Assembly (NCBI RefSeq): GCF_900155425.1
Contig: NZ_LT700191.1
Span: forward strand, 1,876,967-1,940,966
Direction of reading: 5' to 3'
Length of the DNA stretch: 64,000 nucleotides
DNA from: Parabacteroides massiliensis
GTDB lineage: Bacteria > Bacteroidota > Bacteroidia > Bacteroidales > Tannerellaceae
Shown here: piece by piece, positions 18,226-27,918 of the stretch
How the letters are laid out: every line of letters starts with the position of its first letter
How positions within the stretch are numbered: the first letter of the stretch is position 1
Notes under the pieces: generated by a model
The model's input: only the letters and a program-made list of their open reading frames with translations
Told to the model about the DNA's origin: nothing
Database searches by the model: none
Program-made: the position numbers and the translations under genes

Positions 18226-18255
18226 GCCCCGGAGGTGTCAGTCATCTCCGGGGCT
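18226..18255 (+). terminator. Terminator of the second S-layer-type operon
   Basis: A 12-bp perfect stem (18226-18237 minus one unpaired end, with 18243-18255), GC-rich, loop TCAGT, flanked by A- and T-rich tracts. Counterpart of 7478-7503. It lies 28 bp before the stop of the convergent GH20 gene. Confidence 0.75.
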
Positions 18256-18282
18256 TTGTCTGTTTGGTGATTATCGGTTTGC

Positions 18283-20664
18283 TTACCGGAGCTTGATCTC
18301 GTCTACAAACAAGAACGCCGAATTACCTGCGCCTCCGTGCCAGGCCGGAAGTTTGTCGCTCTTGATGATGATCTCGACGTAGCGGGCTTTTACCGGATCG
18401 AAAGATATTTCTTGCGGGTAAAGGCCGTCTGGGTCATTTTTGCCTAAAGACGGGATTGTTTTGGATGCTACTTCTTTGAAGTTCTGCCCGTCGTCCGAAA
18501 TTTTTACGGTAACGCCTGCCGCGCCCATGATCCAATCTCCTTTCACGACATTCGTGTTGAAAGAAATGTGGCTGAATTCGGCCGGTTCTTTCAGGTCGAT
18601 AACGGCATCGAGGTCCTTGCCTTGGAACCCCAACCAACGTCCGGTCTTGTAGTTATCGTTGCCGCTCAGGCCATCGGTCAGTTCCGGTCCACCGTTGAAG
18701 TCATATCCTCTGCTGGGGGCCACCTTCAAGGTGACCGGTTTGGCTGTTGCCTTGTTGAAATCGATCTTTTCAGAGAAGATGCGGCTGTTTCCGGTCGGGC
18801 GGACAGCAATGGCTTTCACCTCTGCATTTTGTTTGATGCGGAGAGGCGCTTCGTATTTCGGGGAGGCTGCCGTCGGTTCGCTGCCGTCGAGCGTGTAATG
18901 GATATCGGCGTTCCCTTCGGTTTCGAGCGTTACGACGATTTCCCCTTTGTCACCATCGGTAGCGAAGGAGGCGCGAACGTCGAAGATGTGTTTGGCGTAG
19001 TTGTAGCCCAAACGGTTGTAAAGCTCGGTCATGCGGACCAGGCGAGGCAGGAATGCCTTGAAGTCTTTCGGTGCGTTTGTCCATTGTATTTCGGCCAATG
19101 CGTCCATACGAGGCAATACCATGTATTCGACCTGGCTGAATGTCGGGATATATTCTGTCCAGAGGTTCGCTTGCACGCCGATCACATATTTCCGGTATTC
19201 TTCCGGTATTCCGGCAGTCGGTTCGAACGAATAGACGCGTTCCAACGGCAGATAACCGCCGATGGCAAGCGGGTCGTGTTCCGTGTCGGTAGACTGGTAA
19301 TAGTCGAAATAGAGGTAAGAGTTGGGCGTCATGATCACATTATGTTTCTGTTTGGCAGCTTCGATACCGCCGTTTACGCCACGCCAGCTCATCACCGTTG
19401 CGTTCGGAGCCAGTCCGCCTTCCAGGATTTCGTCCCAACCGATGATATGCCGTCCTTTGCTTTCGACGAATTTCTCCATGCGTTCGATGACATAGCTTTG
19501 CAGGCGTTCTTCGGCCGTGTGCTTGTCGTTCCCTTTGAGACCTTCCGCCTTGATGCGGGCTTGGCACTTCGGGCAACTTTTCCAACGCACTTTCGGGCAT
19601 TCGTCACCGCCTACATGTATATATTCGGACGGGAAGAGGTCGATCACCTCGCCGAGCACGTCTTCGAGGAAGATCATGGCTTTTTCGTTACCGGCACAGA
19701 TCACCTCGTCAGAAACGCCCCACTGTGTCCACACTTCGTACGGTCCGCCCGTACAACCCAGTTCGGGGTAGGTCGTGATGGCTGCCAATTGGTGTCCCGG
19801 AAGGTCTATTTCGGGGATGATCGTAATGAAACGTTCTTGGGCATAAGCGATCACGTCGCGAATTTCGTCCTGCGTGTAGAACATGCCTTCGCCATACGGC
19901 TTGCCGTCATATTTGCCGGAGTTGCGGCCGATGACTGTCTCCCGGCGTTGTGTCCCTATCCGGGTCAGTTCCGGATATTTCTTGATCTCGATACGCCATC
20001 CCTGGTCGTCCGTCAGATGCCAATGGAAACGGTTCATGTTGTGCAGGGCAAGAATGTCGATAAACTTCTTGACCGAGTCGGTCGGGAAGAAATGGCGGGA
20101 AACATCGAGGTGCATGCCGCGATACGGGAAACGCGGATAGTCGTTGATGCTGACAGCCGGAAGTTCGATGGCCATACCTTCGGCCACGGCGGGGAGCGCT
20201 TTGCGCAAGGTTTGCACGCCATAGAAAATGCCGGCGTTGGATGCTCCGGCGATCTCGATGCCGTTCTCGCTGACCAGCAGGCGGTAGCCTTCCGGGTTCC
20301 GGATGTCGGAAGCGATCGACAGATGAATGCCTTTGTCTGCGTTTCCTGTGCCCACTTTCGGTTCATAGCCCGTGGCCTCTTTGATGTAGGAGGCGAGGAA
20401 ACGGGCAGTCTGTTCCATCTCCGTATCACCTTCCTTATAAGAGATCGGGGTAGACGGTTTTAACAGGAACGGAGCGCTGCCTTGTGTCGCCACTTCTTGC
20501 GGAAGCGGGATTATGGCGTAGTCGCCTTGTGCTTTTTCCCCACCCGAACAAGCCATGCCGCCGGCTATGACTGTCAGGATACATGCATACTTTGTCAGTC
20601 TGTTCATGCGTTTAAGGATCGAAAATTCCGGGATTTTCAGTGAAAGGGAATTTGTCTTTTTCAT
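18283..20664 (-). CDS. Beta-N-acetylhexosaminidase, GH20, with chitobiase-type C-terminal domains
   Basis: Start set at the ATG 20664 (793 residues); an ATG at 20607 would give a cleaner lipoprotein signal (VIAGGMAC). The region has a -7 element on the minus strand at 20705-20698 (TACCTTTG). An N-terminal GH20b-like domain (about 50-170) precedes the (beta/alpha)8 domain with the HVGGDE catalytic pair near residue 352. The C-terminal third has a short chitobiase-like beta domain and a discoidin-like (F5/8 type C) domain. It should remove terminal GlcNAc or GalNAc at the cell envelope by substrate-assisted catalysis. Convergent with the S-layer operon. A CPKCQ cysteine pair near 365 is an extra detail. 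Confidence 0.92.
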   Translation of the reverse strand: MKKTNSLSLKIPEFSILKRMNRLTKYACILTVIAGGMACSGGEKAQGDYAIIPLPQEVATQGSAPFLLKPSTPISYKEGDTEMEQTARFLASYIKEATGYEPKVGTGNADKGIHLSIASDIRNPEGYRLLVSENGIEIAGASNAGIFYGVQTLRKALPAVAEGMAIELPAVSINDYPRFPYRGMHLDVSRHFFPTDSVKKFIDILALHNMNRFHWHLTDDQGWRIEIKKYPELTRIGTQRRETVIGRNSGKYDGKPYGEGMFYTQDEIRDVIAYAQERFITIIPEIDLPGHQLAAITTYPELGCTGGPYEVWTQWGVSDEVICAGNEKAMIFLEDVLGEVIDLFPSEYIHVGGDECPKVRWKSCPKCQARIKAEGLKGNDKHTAEERLQSYVIERMEKFVESKGRHIIGWDEILEGGLAPNATVMSWRGVNGGIEAAKQKHNVIMTPNSYLYFDYYQSTDTEHDPLAIGGYLPLERVYSFEPTAGIPEEYRKYVIGVQANLWTEYIPTFSQVEYMVLPRMDALAEIQWTNAPKDFKAFLPRLVRMTELYNRLGYNYAKHIFDVRASFATDGDKGEIVVTLETEGNADIHYTLDGSEPTAASPKYEAPLRIKQNAEVKAIAVRPTGNSRIFSEKIDFNKATAKPVTLKVAPSRGYDFNGGPELTDGLSGNDNYKTGRWLGFQGKDLDAVIDLKEPAEFSHISFNTNVVKGDWIMGAAGVTVKISDDGQNFKEVASKTIPSLGKNDPDGLYPQEISFDPVKARYVEIIIKSDKLPAWHGGAGNSAFLFVDEIKLR

Positions 20665-20763
20665 GATGATCAAGATTTATTTATAATTATACTGTGGCAA
20701 AGGTACAGATAAATAGTTGGCTTCCTTGTTAGAAGGCCGCTTTTTCTTGGATAGGTGCTTACG

Positions 20764-21603
20764 TTATTTTTGTTCTTTTTGGTCTACCGTGAAAAAGTCG
20801 TTCACCTTTTTCACGGTGCTGCACCGGGTATAGGCGTCGTGGCAGTAGATGATCGCCTGTTTTTTAGAGGTTGCTTCTTCCAACATCCGTATTTTCTCGT
20901 TGTAGGAAACGACCGGACAGGTGTCGTAGGCCGAGATCCAGAGAGGCGAAACGCTTGCCGCCAACGGGATGACATCGCCCGCGAAGACATAGGTGCGTTC
21001 GGAAGTCGTGATGTAAGGAGCGATTTGCCCCGGCGTATGCCCGTCGAACAAACGCAGGTCGACGCCGGGACAGAGAGTCGTGTCGCTTTCGATGAGGCGG
21101 AGCTTGCCGCTGTCGCAAACGGCCTGCATGTTCTCGATGAAATAGGAATCGGCTTCGAGCGCGTTCGGGTGAAGGAAGTTTTCCCATTGTGCACGGCTTA
21201 CCCAATGAGTGGCGTTCGGAAAGGTCATTTTAAGAAGATGTTTCCCGTCCGGTTGCACTTCTTTCTGTGTCGTATATCCGCAATGGTCGAAGTGGAGATG
21301 CGTGAGGACGACATCCGTCACATCTTCGCAGGCAACACCTCGGCTTTGAAGTTCATCCTTCAGGTCGACCAGGTCGAAGAATTTGTAATAGCTGAGCTGT
21401 TTCAGATGTTTGTTCCCTGCCCCGTTGTCGACGAGTATGATTCTCCCGTTCCCGTCGCGCACCAATACACTGCGCATGGCTAAGATACATCCGTTTTGTT
21501 CGTCGCTCGGGTAGCGGCGGCTCCAGGCGGTTTTAGGGATTGCACCGAACATGGCGCCTCCGTCTGCATGGAAAAAGCCTGTGTCTATAAGTTGAATATC
21601 CAT
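20764..21603 (-). CDS. MBL-fold metallo-hydrolase
   Basis: 279 residues from the ATG at 21603; a longer frame upstream overlaps the promoter and is rejected. The HLHFDH motif (HxHxDH, about residue 92-97), a downstream GHTPGQ histidine, FAGDVIPL aspartate and YCHDAY histidine complete a binuclear metal site of the lactonase/quinolone-synthase-like MBL branch. The substrate is unknown; acyl-homoserine lactonase-like enzymes are the nearest layout. Promoter: TATCTTTG on the minus strand at 21629-21622, so the leader is short. Divergent from the Mur-ligase-like gene. Confidence 0.85.
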   Translation of the reverse strand: MDIQLIDTGFFHADGGAMFGAIPKTAWSRRYPSDEQNGCILAMRSVLVRDGNGRIILVDNGAGNKHLKQLSYYKFFDLVDLKDELQSRGVACEDVTDVVLTHLHFDHCGYTTQKEVQPDGKHLLKMTFPNATHWVSRAQWENFLHPNALEADSYFIENMQAVCDSGKLRLIESDTTLCPGVDLRLFDGHTPGQIAPYITTSERTYVFAGDVIPLAASVSPLWISAYDTCPVVSYNEKIRMLEEATSKKQAIIYCHDAYTRCSTVKKVNDFFTVDQKEQK

Positions 21604-21701
21604 AAATATACTTTTTTTGAACAAAGATAGGGAAGTTTTTTCTCTCGAACTCATACAAAGGGTGAATGAAATTGTGTACATTTGCAGGCAAAATCTGAGT
21701 G

Positions 21702-22637
21702 ATGCGAAAAGTTCATTTAATCTCCGTAACCGAGCCTCTGTTGTTTGACTTGGCCTTGGCTATCCACCAAAAAGGATATGAGGTAAGCGTATCCGGTGTT
21801 GGACTGACTGATACGACCCTTGCCAGACTGAGGGAAGAAGGTTGTACCTGCCATGGAGACGGATGGTTTCCGGAGAGATTAACTAAGGATATACATTTTG
21901 TGGTATTAGGGGCCGCAGTCCGCCAGGACAACCCCGAATTGATACGCGCAAAGGAACTGGGATTATTAGTGCTTTCGATTCCTGAATTCATATTTCAGCG
22001 GACGAAAGAAAAGACGCGGGTCGTGGTTGCCGGCAGCCGGGGAAAGAAAACGATCATCTCGATGATTGTCTGCGCCCTGAAGCGGCAGAAATTTGCGTTC
22101 GACTATGCGTTGACCAGCGAAGTCCCCTTGTTGCCCGACCGTGTGCATCTGAGCTACGAAGCCCGGATTGCGATAATCGAAGGCGACGAGCATGTCACGT
22201 CGGCTTTGGAGAAACGCTTCCAGCTCGAGTTCTACCGTCCGCACATCGCCATTCTGACCAATCTGATGTGGACTTCCGCAACCGACCATGCCACGCCTGA
22301 AGCCTATCATACGACTTTCCGTACGTTCGCCGCTTCCATCGAGCGCGGGGGAAAATTGATCTATTTCGATGGCGACCCCGTTGTCAAGCAGCTTGCGCAG
22401 GAGGTGCGCGAGGACATAACAGCCATGCCCTACGACCAGCATGTCGTAATCGAAAAAGAAGAAAAGACCTATTTGCAGACTCGCTACGGGGACTTCCCCG
22501 TTTATATCCCGGACCGCTTTTTCCTGATCAATCTGAATGCCGCCCGCCTGGCCTGCCGCCAGTTAGGAATAAAAGATGCAGATTTCTATCAGGCATTATC
22601 CGAATACAGCATGTCTCTGGCCCACCCGAATCTGTGA
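21702..22637 (+). CDS. Shortened Mur-ligase-like protein (Mpl/MurC type) lacking the C-terminal domain
   Basis: 311 residues. Domain 1 (about 1-100) is a Rossmann-like MurC/Mpl N-terminal domain (RKVHLISVTEPL). The central ATP-binding domain follows, but the P-loop reads AGSRGKKT where Mur ligases have GTHGKTT, so a Thr is replaced by Lys. The protein stops after DADFYQALSEYSMS, exactly where the third (ligase) domain should begin; family members are about 450 residues. It probably cannot ligate, and may be a binding protein or a decayed gene. Reading frame is intact. ATG at 21702 is preferred to GTG at 21699; TACATTTG at 21677-21684 is the -7 element. Confidence 0.7.
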   Translation: MRKVHLISVTEPLLFDLALAIHQKGYEVSVSGVGLTDTTLARLREEGCTCHGDGWFPERLTKDIHFVVLGAAVRQDNPELIRAKELGLLVLSIPEFIFQRTKEKTRVVVAGSRGKKTIISMIVCALKRQKFAFDYALTSEVPLLPDRVHLSYEARIAIIEGDEHVTSALEKRFQLEFYRPHIAILTNLMWTSATDHATPEAYHTTFRTFAASIERGGKLIYFDGDPVVKQLAQEVREDITAMPYDQHVVIEKEEKTYLQTRYGDFPVYIPDRFFLINLNAARLACRQLGIKDADFYQALSEYSMSLAHPNL

Positions 22638-22706
22638 TCTCCGTGGGCATGCAAAATATGCTTGATCTTCCCATATAAATCAATATTTTTATCTAAGTTT
22701 GCAATC

Positions 22707-23255
22707 ATGATTATTGCGAGACAAAAAAGAAAAGAAAATATAGCCGAATATCTGTTGTACATGTGGCAGGTGGAAGACCTGATACGTGCCAACAATTTCG
22801 ATATGGATTCGATCCGTCGCACGGTTGTGGACCGTTACGACCAGCCGGATGAGGTGAAGGAAGAGATTGCCAAATGGTATGAGGATCTGATCGAGATGAT
22901 GCGTAGCGAAGGGGTGAAGGAAAAGGGACATATACAGTTGAACAAGAATGTGATCATAGCCCTGACCGACCTGCATCTCCGTCTTCTGAAATCGCCGAAA
23001 GAAATGGTGTACGGGGCGGCTTATTACAAAACACTCCCTTTTATCGTTCAGCTCCGTGCCAAATCGGGCGGCGAGGATTTGCCTGAGTTGGAGACTTGTT
23101 TCAATGCTATTTACGGTTTCCTGATGCTGAAGATGCAAGGGAAGGAAATCAGCCCCGAAACGATGGAGGGGATCAAACAGATCAGCTCGTTCCTGGCGCT
23201 TCTGGCCGAGAAGTATCGTGAAGATATGAACGGAGAGCTGAAATTAGAAGAATAA
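22707..23255 (+). CDS. DUF4924 family protein
   Basis: 182 residues, mostly alpha-helical and charged, cytoplasmic, function unknown. The start at 22707 is set by a -7 element TAAGTTTG at 22694-22701 that lies only 5 bp upstream, so the mRNA is leaderless or nearly so; the longer frame would begin upstream of the promoter. It is followed after 6 bp by rfbD and then prfC, an order I associate with other Bacteroidales. Confidence 0.75.
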   Translation: MIIARQKRKENIAEYLLYMWQVEDLIRANNFDMDSIRRTVVDRYDQPDEVKEEIAKWYEDLIEMMRSEGVKEKGHIQLNKNVIIALTDLHLRLLKSPKEMVYGAAYYKTLPFIVQLRAKSGGEDLPELETCFNAIYGFLMLKMQGKEISPETMEGIKQISSFLALLAEKYREDMNGELKLEE

Positions 23256-23261
23256 GACAAG

Positions 23262-24128
23262 ATGAAAACGATTTTAGTAACAGGGGCTAACGGGCAACTG
23301 GGTAATTCGGTCCGTCGGTTGGCTGTCGGGTATCCGCAATATGCGTTTGTGTTTACGGATGTGGATACGCTCGACATCTGCGATGCCGGGGCAGTGGATG
23401 CTTTTGTCAAGGAGAAGCAAGCCGATTATATCATAAACTGTGCCGCCTATACGGCAGTGGATAAGGCGGAGGATGACGAAGCGCTTTGCCTTCGTATCAA
23501 CCGGGATGCCGTACGGAACTTAGGCGAGGCGGCGCGTGCGGCAGGGGCGAGGGTGATCCATGTTTCTACGGACTATGTGTTCGACGGGACGAACCATTTG
23601 CCTTATGTGGAAACGGACGAGACGTGTCCGGCTTCTGTCTACGGGCGCACGAAACTTGCCGGCGAACAGGCTCTGCTGGAAGTTTGCCCGGATGCGGTGA
23701 TCATCCGCACGGCTTGGCTTTACTCCGAGTTCGGGAATAATTTTGTCAAGACGATGTTGCGTTTGGGAAATGAACGGGAGCAGTTGTCTGTCGTGTTCGA
23801 CCAGGTCGGTTCGCCGACGTATGCCGGTGACTTGGCAGCCGCTATTTTAAATGTGTTGGAGCAGGCGGAGACGGGTGCTTTCGTCCCCGGTATCTATCAT
23901 TTCTCCAACGAGGGGGTTTGCAGCTGGTATGATTTTGCCGTGAAGATTATGGAGTTAGGTAATGCGCCTTGCCGTGTTCTCCCGATCGAGTCCAAAGATT
24001 ATCCGGCGAAAGCCGCCCGTCCGCATTTCAGTGTCCTGAACAAAGCCAAGATCAAAACAACATATAAAATCAGCATTTCCCATTGGGAAGCGAGCTTGCG
24101 GGAATGCATGAAAAGAATAACAAAATAA
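23262..24128 (+). CDS. rfbD: dTDP-4-dehydrorhamnose reductase
   Basis: 288 residues. NAD(P)-binding GANGQLG at residues 7-13, and the YxxxK active site in YGRTKLAGE near residue 128. It reduces dTDP-4-keto-L-rhamnose to dTDP-L-rhamnose, the last step of rhamnose donor synthesis. No rmlA, B or C is next to it, so the rest of the pathway lies elsewhere, or this copy serves a separate purpose. Tightly linked to the DUF4924 gene (6 bp) and prfC (12 bp). Confidence 0.92.
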   Translation: MKTILVTGANGQLGNSVRRLAVGYPQYAFVFTDVDTLDICDAGAVDAFVKEKQADYIINCAAYTAVDKAEDDEALCLRINRDAVRNLGEAARAAGARVIHVSTDYVFDGTNHLPYVETDETCPASVYGRTKLAGEQALLEVCPDAVIIRTAWLYSEFGNNFVKTMLRLGNEREQLSVVFDQVGSPTYAGDLAAAILNVLEQAETGAFVPGIYHFSNEGVCSWYDFAVKIMELGNAPCRVLPIESKDYPAKAARPHFSVLNKAKIKTTYKISISHWEASLRECMKRITK

Positions 24129-24140
24129 GATAAGATAACA

Positions 24141-25721
24141 ATGAGTCAGTATTCAGAAGAGATTGAGAGAAGAAGAACGTTTGCTATTATCAGCCACCCG
24201 GATGCCGGTAAGACGACCCTTACCGAAAAACTGTTGCTTTTTGGTGGTGCCATTCATGTGGCAGGAGCCGTAAAATCCAACAAGATCAAGAAGACAGCTA
24301 CTTCCGACTGGATGGAAATTGAAAAGCAACGTGGAATCTCCGTCGCAACCTCCGTGATGGCTTTCGACTATTCCGGCCATAAAATCAATATCCTCGATAC
24401 GCCCGGCCACCAGGACTTCGCCGAAGATACGTTCCGTACGCTGACGGCTGTGGATAGCGTGATCATCGTGATCGATACCGCAAAAGGTGTGGAAGCCCAG
24501 ACCCGTAAACTGATGGAAGTCTGCCGTATGCGTAAGACTCCCGTGATTGTGTTTGTCAATAAGATGGACCGCGACGGTAAGGACCCGTTCGACTTGCTGG
24601 ACGAGATCGAAGAGGAACTGCATATCCATGTGCGACCGCTGAGCTGGCCGATCGACATGGGGCAGCGATTCCGTGGTGTCTATAATATATATGAACAGAA
24701 ATTGAACCTTTATACTCCGAGCAAACAGTATGTGACGGAGAATGTCGAATTTAAGGATATCAACAGCCCGGAACTGGAAAACTATATCGAACCGGAACAG
24801 GCCGAAAAGCTCCGTTCCGATATCGAGCTGATAGAAGGCGTTTATCCCGAATTCGATGTCGATACTTACTTGAAAGGAGACATCGCTCCGGTGTTCTTTG
24901 GTTCTGCCTTGAACAACTTTGGGGTGAAAGAGTTGCTGGATTGCTTTATCAATATCGCTCCTTCTCCCCGTCCCGTATCGGCAGTCGAACGGGTGGTCGA
25001 TCCGGAAGAGGATGCCTTCTCCGGCTTCGTTTTCAAGATACATGCCAATATGGACCCGAACCATCGCAGTTGTATCGCTTTCGTGAAGATTTGTTCCGGA
25101 CGTTTCGAACGTAATGCCAACTACAAGCATGTCCGTTTCGGAAAGATGATGCGTTTCAGCAGTCCTACGGCTTTCATGGCACAGAAGAAGGAAGTGGTGG
25201 ACGAGGCTTTTGCCGGTGATATCATTGGTTTGCCCGATACCGGCAACTTCAAGATCGGCGATACGCTGACATCCGGTGAAGAACTTCACTTCAAAGGATT
25301 GCCGAGTTTCTCTCCTGAAATGTTCAAGTATATCGAAAATGCTGATCCGATGAAGGCCAAGCAGTTGAACAAGGGTATCGAGCAGTTGATGGATGAAGGT
25401 GTCGCCCAGCTCTTCACGAACCAGTTCAACGGGCGCAAGATTATCGGTACGGTCGGACAGTTGCAGTTCGAAGTGATCCAGTACCGCCTGCTCCACGAAT
25501 ATGGCGCACAGTGCAAGTGGGAGCCGATCAGCCTTTACAAAGCATGTTGGATAGAGAGTGACAATGCCGCTGCGCTCGAAAACTTCAAGCGTCGTAAGGC
25601 ACAGTATATGGCACTCGACAAAGAAGGACGTGATGTCTATCTGGCCGATTCCGGCTATGTCTTGATGATGGCACAACAGGATTTCCCCGATATCAAGTTC
25701 CACTTTACGTCGGAGTTCTGA
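24141..25721 (+). CDS. prfC: Peptide chain release factor 3
   Basis: 526 residues. GTPase motifs: G1 in [14 protein letters not shown]3 in DTPGHQDF, G4 in NKMDRD, then the EF-G-like domains 2 and 3 of RF3. It recycles RF1 and RF2 from the ribosome after termination. Third gene of the DUF4924-rfbD-prfC operon. Length is standard. Confidence 0.97.
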   Translation: MSQYSEEIERRRTFAIISHPDAGKTTLTEKLLLFGGAIHVAGAVKSNKIKKTATSDWMEIEKQRGISVATSVMAFDYSGHKINILDTPGHQDFAEDTFRTLTAVDSVIIVIDTAKGVEAQTRKLMEVCRMRKTPVIVFVNKMDRDGKDPFDLLDEIEEELHIHVRPLSWPIDMGQRFRGVYNIYEQKLNLYTPSKQYVTENVEFKDINSPELENYIEPEQAEKLRSDIELIEGVYPEFDVDTYLKGDIAPVFFGSALNNFGVKELLDCFINIAPSPRPVSAVERVVDPEEDAFSGFVFKIHANMDPNHRSCIAFVKICSGRFERNANYKHVRFGKMMRFSSPTAFMAQKKEVVDEAFAGDIIGLPDTGNFKIGDTLTSGEELHFKGLPSFSPEMFKYIENADPMKAKQLNKGIEQLMDEGVAQLFTNQFNGRKIIGTVGQLQFEVIQYRLLHEYGAQCKWEPISLYKACWIESDNAAALENFKRRKAQYMALDKEGRDVYLADSGYVLMMAQQDFPDIKFHFTSEF

Positions 25722-25767
25722 TAAGATTTATAATCATACAAGTTTATAATGTTTATAATGAAGTAAG

Positions 25768-26253
25768 ATGAAGAAGTTATTTGTTTCATGCATGATTGCC
25801 TTTATGGCGATTTGCTCGGCCGGTGCACAGGAGGTGTATATCGGCGGCGGTTTTACAGTCGGTAGTATAGATGATAAGTTTGTCTTCCAGATTACACCGG
25901 AAGTAGGATGTCATTTGACTGACCAATGGGCTGTGGGTGGTGAAATCGGTTATACGCATTACGATGATTATAATCGTTTCCAGTTTGCTCCGTATGCTCG
26001 CTACACGTTTTATAAGAAGGGTATCGTAGGATTGTTTGTCGATGGGACGATTGGGATTGCCGCCGGTGACGGTGATACTGGTTTCCGGTTGGGATTGCGT
26101 CCGGGACTTTCTTTGAAAGCGACAGAACATATATCTTTTGTCACTAAAGTCGGATTTCTTGGTTATAGCGATTCGTATAACGGAACATCAGATTTTGCAG
26201 GTGTGAACTTCGACACGGAAAATATCAGCATCGGTTTCCATTATAATTTTTGA
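25768..26253 (+). CDS. Small outer-membrane beta-barrel protein
   Basis: 161 residues. Signal peptide ending SAGAQ. Eight short amphipathic strands and a C-terminal aromatic residue (IGFHYNF) fit an 8-stranded barrel of the OmpX/OmpA-membrane-domain type. Function unknown. It is 46 bp after prfC, so it may be co-transcribed. The hairpin at 26278-26319 follows. Confidence 0.75.
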   Translation: MKKLFVSCMIAFMAICSAGAQEVYIGGGFTVGSIDDKFVFQITPEVGCHLTDQWAVGGEIGYTHYDDYNRFQFAPYARYTFYKKGIVGLFVDGTIGIAAGDGDTGFRLGLRPGLSLKATEHISFVTKVGFLGYSDSYNGTSDFAGVNFDTENISIGFHYNF

Positions 26254-26277
26254 CAGGAAACATCCAGATGGAGAAGG

Positions 26278-26325
26278 AAGGAATCGGAAAGGGCGGGAAG
26301 ACGGCTTTTCCGGTTCCTTTTCTTT
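26278..26325. terminator. Bidirectional terminator between convergent genes
   Basis: Stem AAGGAATCGGAAA (26278-26290) with TTTCCGGTTCCTT (26307-26319), one G-U pair, T-rich on the plus side. It lies between the OMP gene and the convergent HAD gene. Confidence 0.7.
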
Positions 26326-26335
26326 TCGGTGTAAG

Positions 26336-27031
26336 TCATAAGATATGTTTGATCTCCTCCAAGCTTCCGACCGTATAAGTCGGCGTAAATCCTTTTGCCG
26401 GCAATCCTTTCGGGTTCAGCCATAGTTGGTCGATTTTGGAATTGTGGGCCCCGATAATGTCAGCTTCCCAACTGTCGCCGATCATCAGGCTTTCGCTCCG
26501 GCGGGAGTTGGTGTTTTTAAGGGCAAAATCAAAAATTCCTTTATGAGGTTTGGGGATACAGGCATCTTCGGAAAGAATCATCCTTCCGAAATAGGGGGCG
26601 AGACCGGAATTGCAGAGTTTTTTGAATTGGACTTCCCGAAAACCGTTGGACAGGATATACATGCGATAGGAGGGACGCAGGTATTCCAATAGCTCGATTG
26701 CGCCCGGTACCAGGCGCGTCTTGTGGGTTGTCCGCTGGAGGAATTCGTTGTTGATCGCCAATACCGACTTCGTGTCTTCTATCCCCAACGGGCGGAGCAT
26801 GTAGCGAAAACGTTCGATAATCAATGTCTGGCGGTCTATTTCATTGTTTCGGTATTGTTCCCACAGCCGGTTGTTATGAGGCCAGTAGATATCAAAGAAA
26901 GCCTCGAAGGAGGCATAATACCGGTCAAAGTGGTGAGCGGTATATACTTCTTCGAGGCATTCCTTATTATTATGGTACGTGTCCCAAAGGGTATCGTCCA
27001 AATCAATAAAAAGACTTTTGTATTTCATCAT
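26336..27031 (-). CDS. HAD-family nucleotidase, YjjG type
   Basis: 231 residues. HAD motif I DLDDTLWD near residue 10, motif II serine/threonine at LSNGF, motif IV GDSWEADI. The helical cap after motif I matches the YjjG noncanonical pyrimidine nucleotidase branch, a house-cleaning phosphatase. Two adjacent ATGs; the first overlaps the stop of the upstream lipoprotein gene (ATGATG/TGA overlap at 27028-27031), implying translational coupling. Last gene of the minus-strand operon that includes rsmI. Confidence 0.85.
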   Translation of the reverse strand: MMKYKSLFIDLDDTLWDTYHNNKECLEEVYTAHHFDRYYASFEAFFDIYWPHNNRLWEQYRNNEIDRQTLIIERFRYMLRPLGIEDTKSVLAINNEFLQRTTHKTRLVPGAIELLEYLRPSYRMYILSNGFREVQFKKLCNSGLAPYFGRMILSEDACIPKPHKGIFDFALKNTNSRRSESLMIGDSWEADIIGAHNSKIDQLWLNPKGLPAKGFTPTYTVGSLEEIKHIL

Positions 27032-27900
27032 CCAACTTCAATCACCAGATATTTGCCAAGACTCCAGAAAGCCTTTTCGTCAGTGATCTTCAACGTCATG
27101 TTGCCGTCTTCGTCTTTTACAAATTCATAAGAACCTTCAGGATGGTTGGATTTCAGTTTCGCTTTACCGGCAAACAACGGGATTTCTTTCACTTCGCGGA
27201 TATCGATAGAGATGAAATAATCTTTGTTGAAACCGTTCTGCAGCACTTTGGATTTGGCAAACAAACCGCCGCCTGAAAGGATTTTCTGGTCTTTCAGCTC
27301 CTTCGCCGTACCGAAACAATAATAGGCGGTATGGAGTTTCTTGTCCTGTTCACGCAATTTTTCGGACTGGGCTGCAGTTGTGGTGGACAAATCTTCCACG
27401 TCTTCGTTCAAAGAAGCAACCATTTCATCCAATTCCTGGATGCGTACATTCTTCTTTGCCAGGTCTTCCTGCAAGGCAACAATCATATTGGCTTTCTGGT
27501 CAAGTTCGGAAGAAAGGCGGCTGATCGTTTTTCTCAAAGCGGTAGATTGGATTCCGCTCTTTTTCAGCTTCTCTTCCAATTCGCTGATCTGCTGTTTGTT
27601 CTTTTTCAGCGTTTCGCTGATCAACTGCATGTTTTCTTTGATCTGTTCGCGATTGCTCTTGTTCAGGTCTCCTTTCTGTTGTTGTATGTTGAGATAGTTT
27701 TCTGCATCGCGGATGGACTGGATGTCGGCCTCTACCTCGTTCAGAGTGCTGAGGATTTCATCCATTTCGGCATTGCTTTTGGTGTTTTCGATTCTCAGAG
27801 AGTCGTTTTCTGCTTTCAGCTTCTTGTAATCTGCTGAATTCTGTCCGCAGGAGGCCAGCATGGCTGTGCAAATCGTTGTTGCAATTAATACTTTCTTCAT
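27028..27900 (-). CDS. Coiled-coil lipoprotein
   Basis: 290 residues. Lipobox LASC at residue 18. Residues about 22-190 are a long charged coiled coil (repeated LKxEN, LEEKLKK and QELDE patterns). A compact C-terminal domain (about 195-290) has no recognised family. Likely a periplasmic spacer or envelope-associated factor. Placed between rsmI and the HAD gene, 18 bp after rsmI. Confidence 0.7.
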   Translation of the reverse strand: MKKVLIATTICTAMLASCGQNSADYKKLKAENDSLRIENTKSNAEMDEILSTLNEVEADIQSIRDAENYLNIQQQKGDLNKSNREQIKENMQLISETLKKNKQQISELEEKLKKSGIQSTALRKTISRLSSELDQKANMIVALQEDLAKKNVRIQELDEMVASLNEDVEDLSTTTAAQSEKLREQDKKLHTAYYCFGTAKELKDQKILSGGGLFAKSKVLQNGFNKDYFISIDIREVKEIPLFAGKAKLKSNHPEGSYEFVKDEDGNMTLKITDEKAFWSLGKYLVIEVG

Positions 27901-27918
27901 GTTCTTTCTGTTGTTACG

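Noticed and set aside
18568..20463. 631-residue frame antisense to the GH20 gene
   Set aside because: GH20 motifs are unambiguous on the other strand; the antisense frame is a codon-bias effect.
24153..25703. 516-residue frame antisense to prfC
   Set aside because: RF3 GTPase motifs define the real strand.
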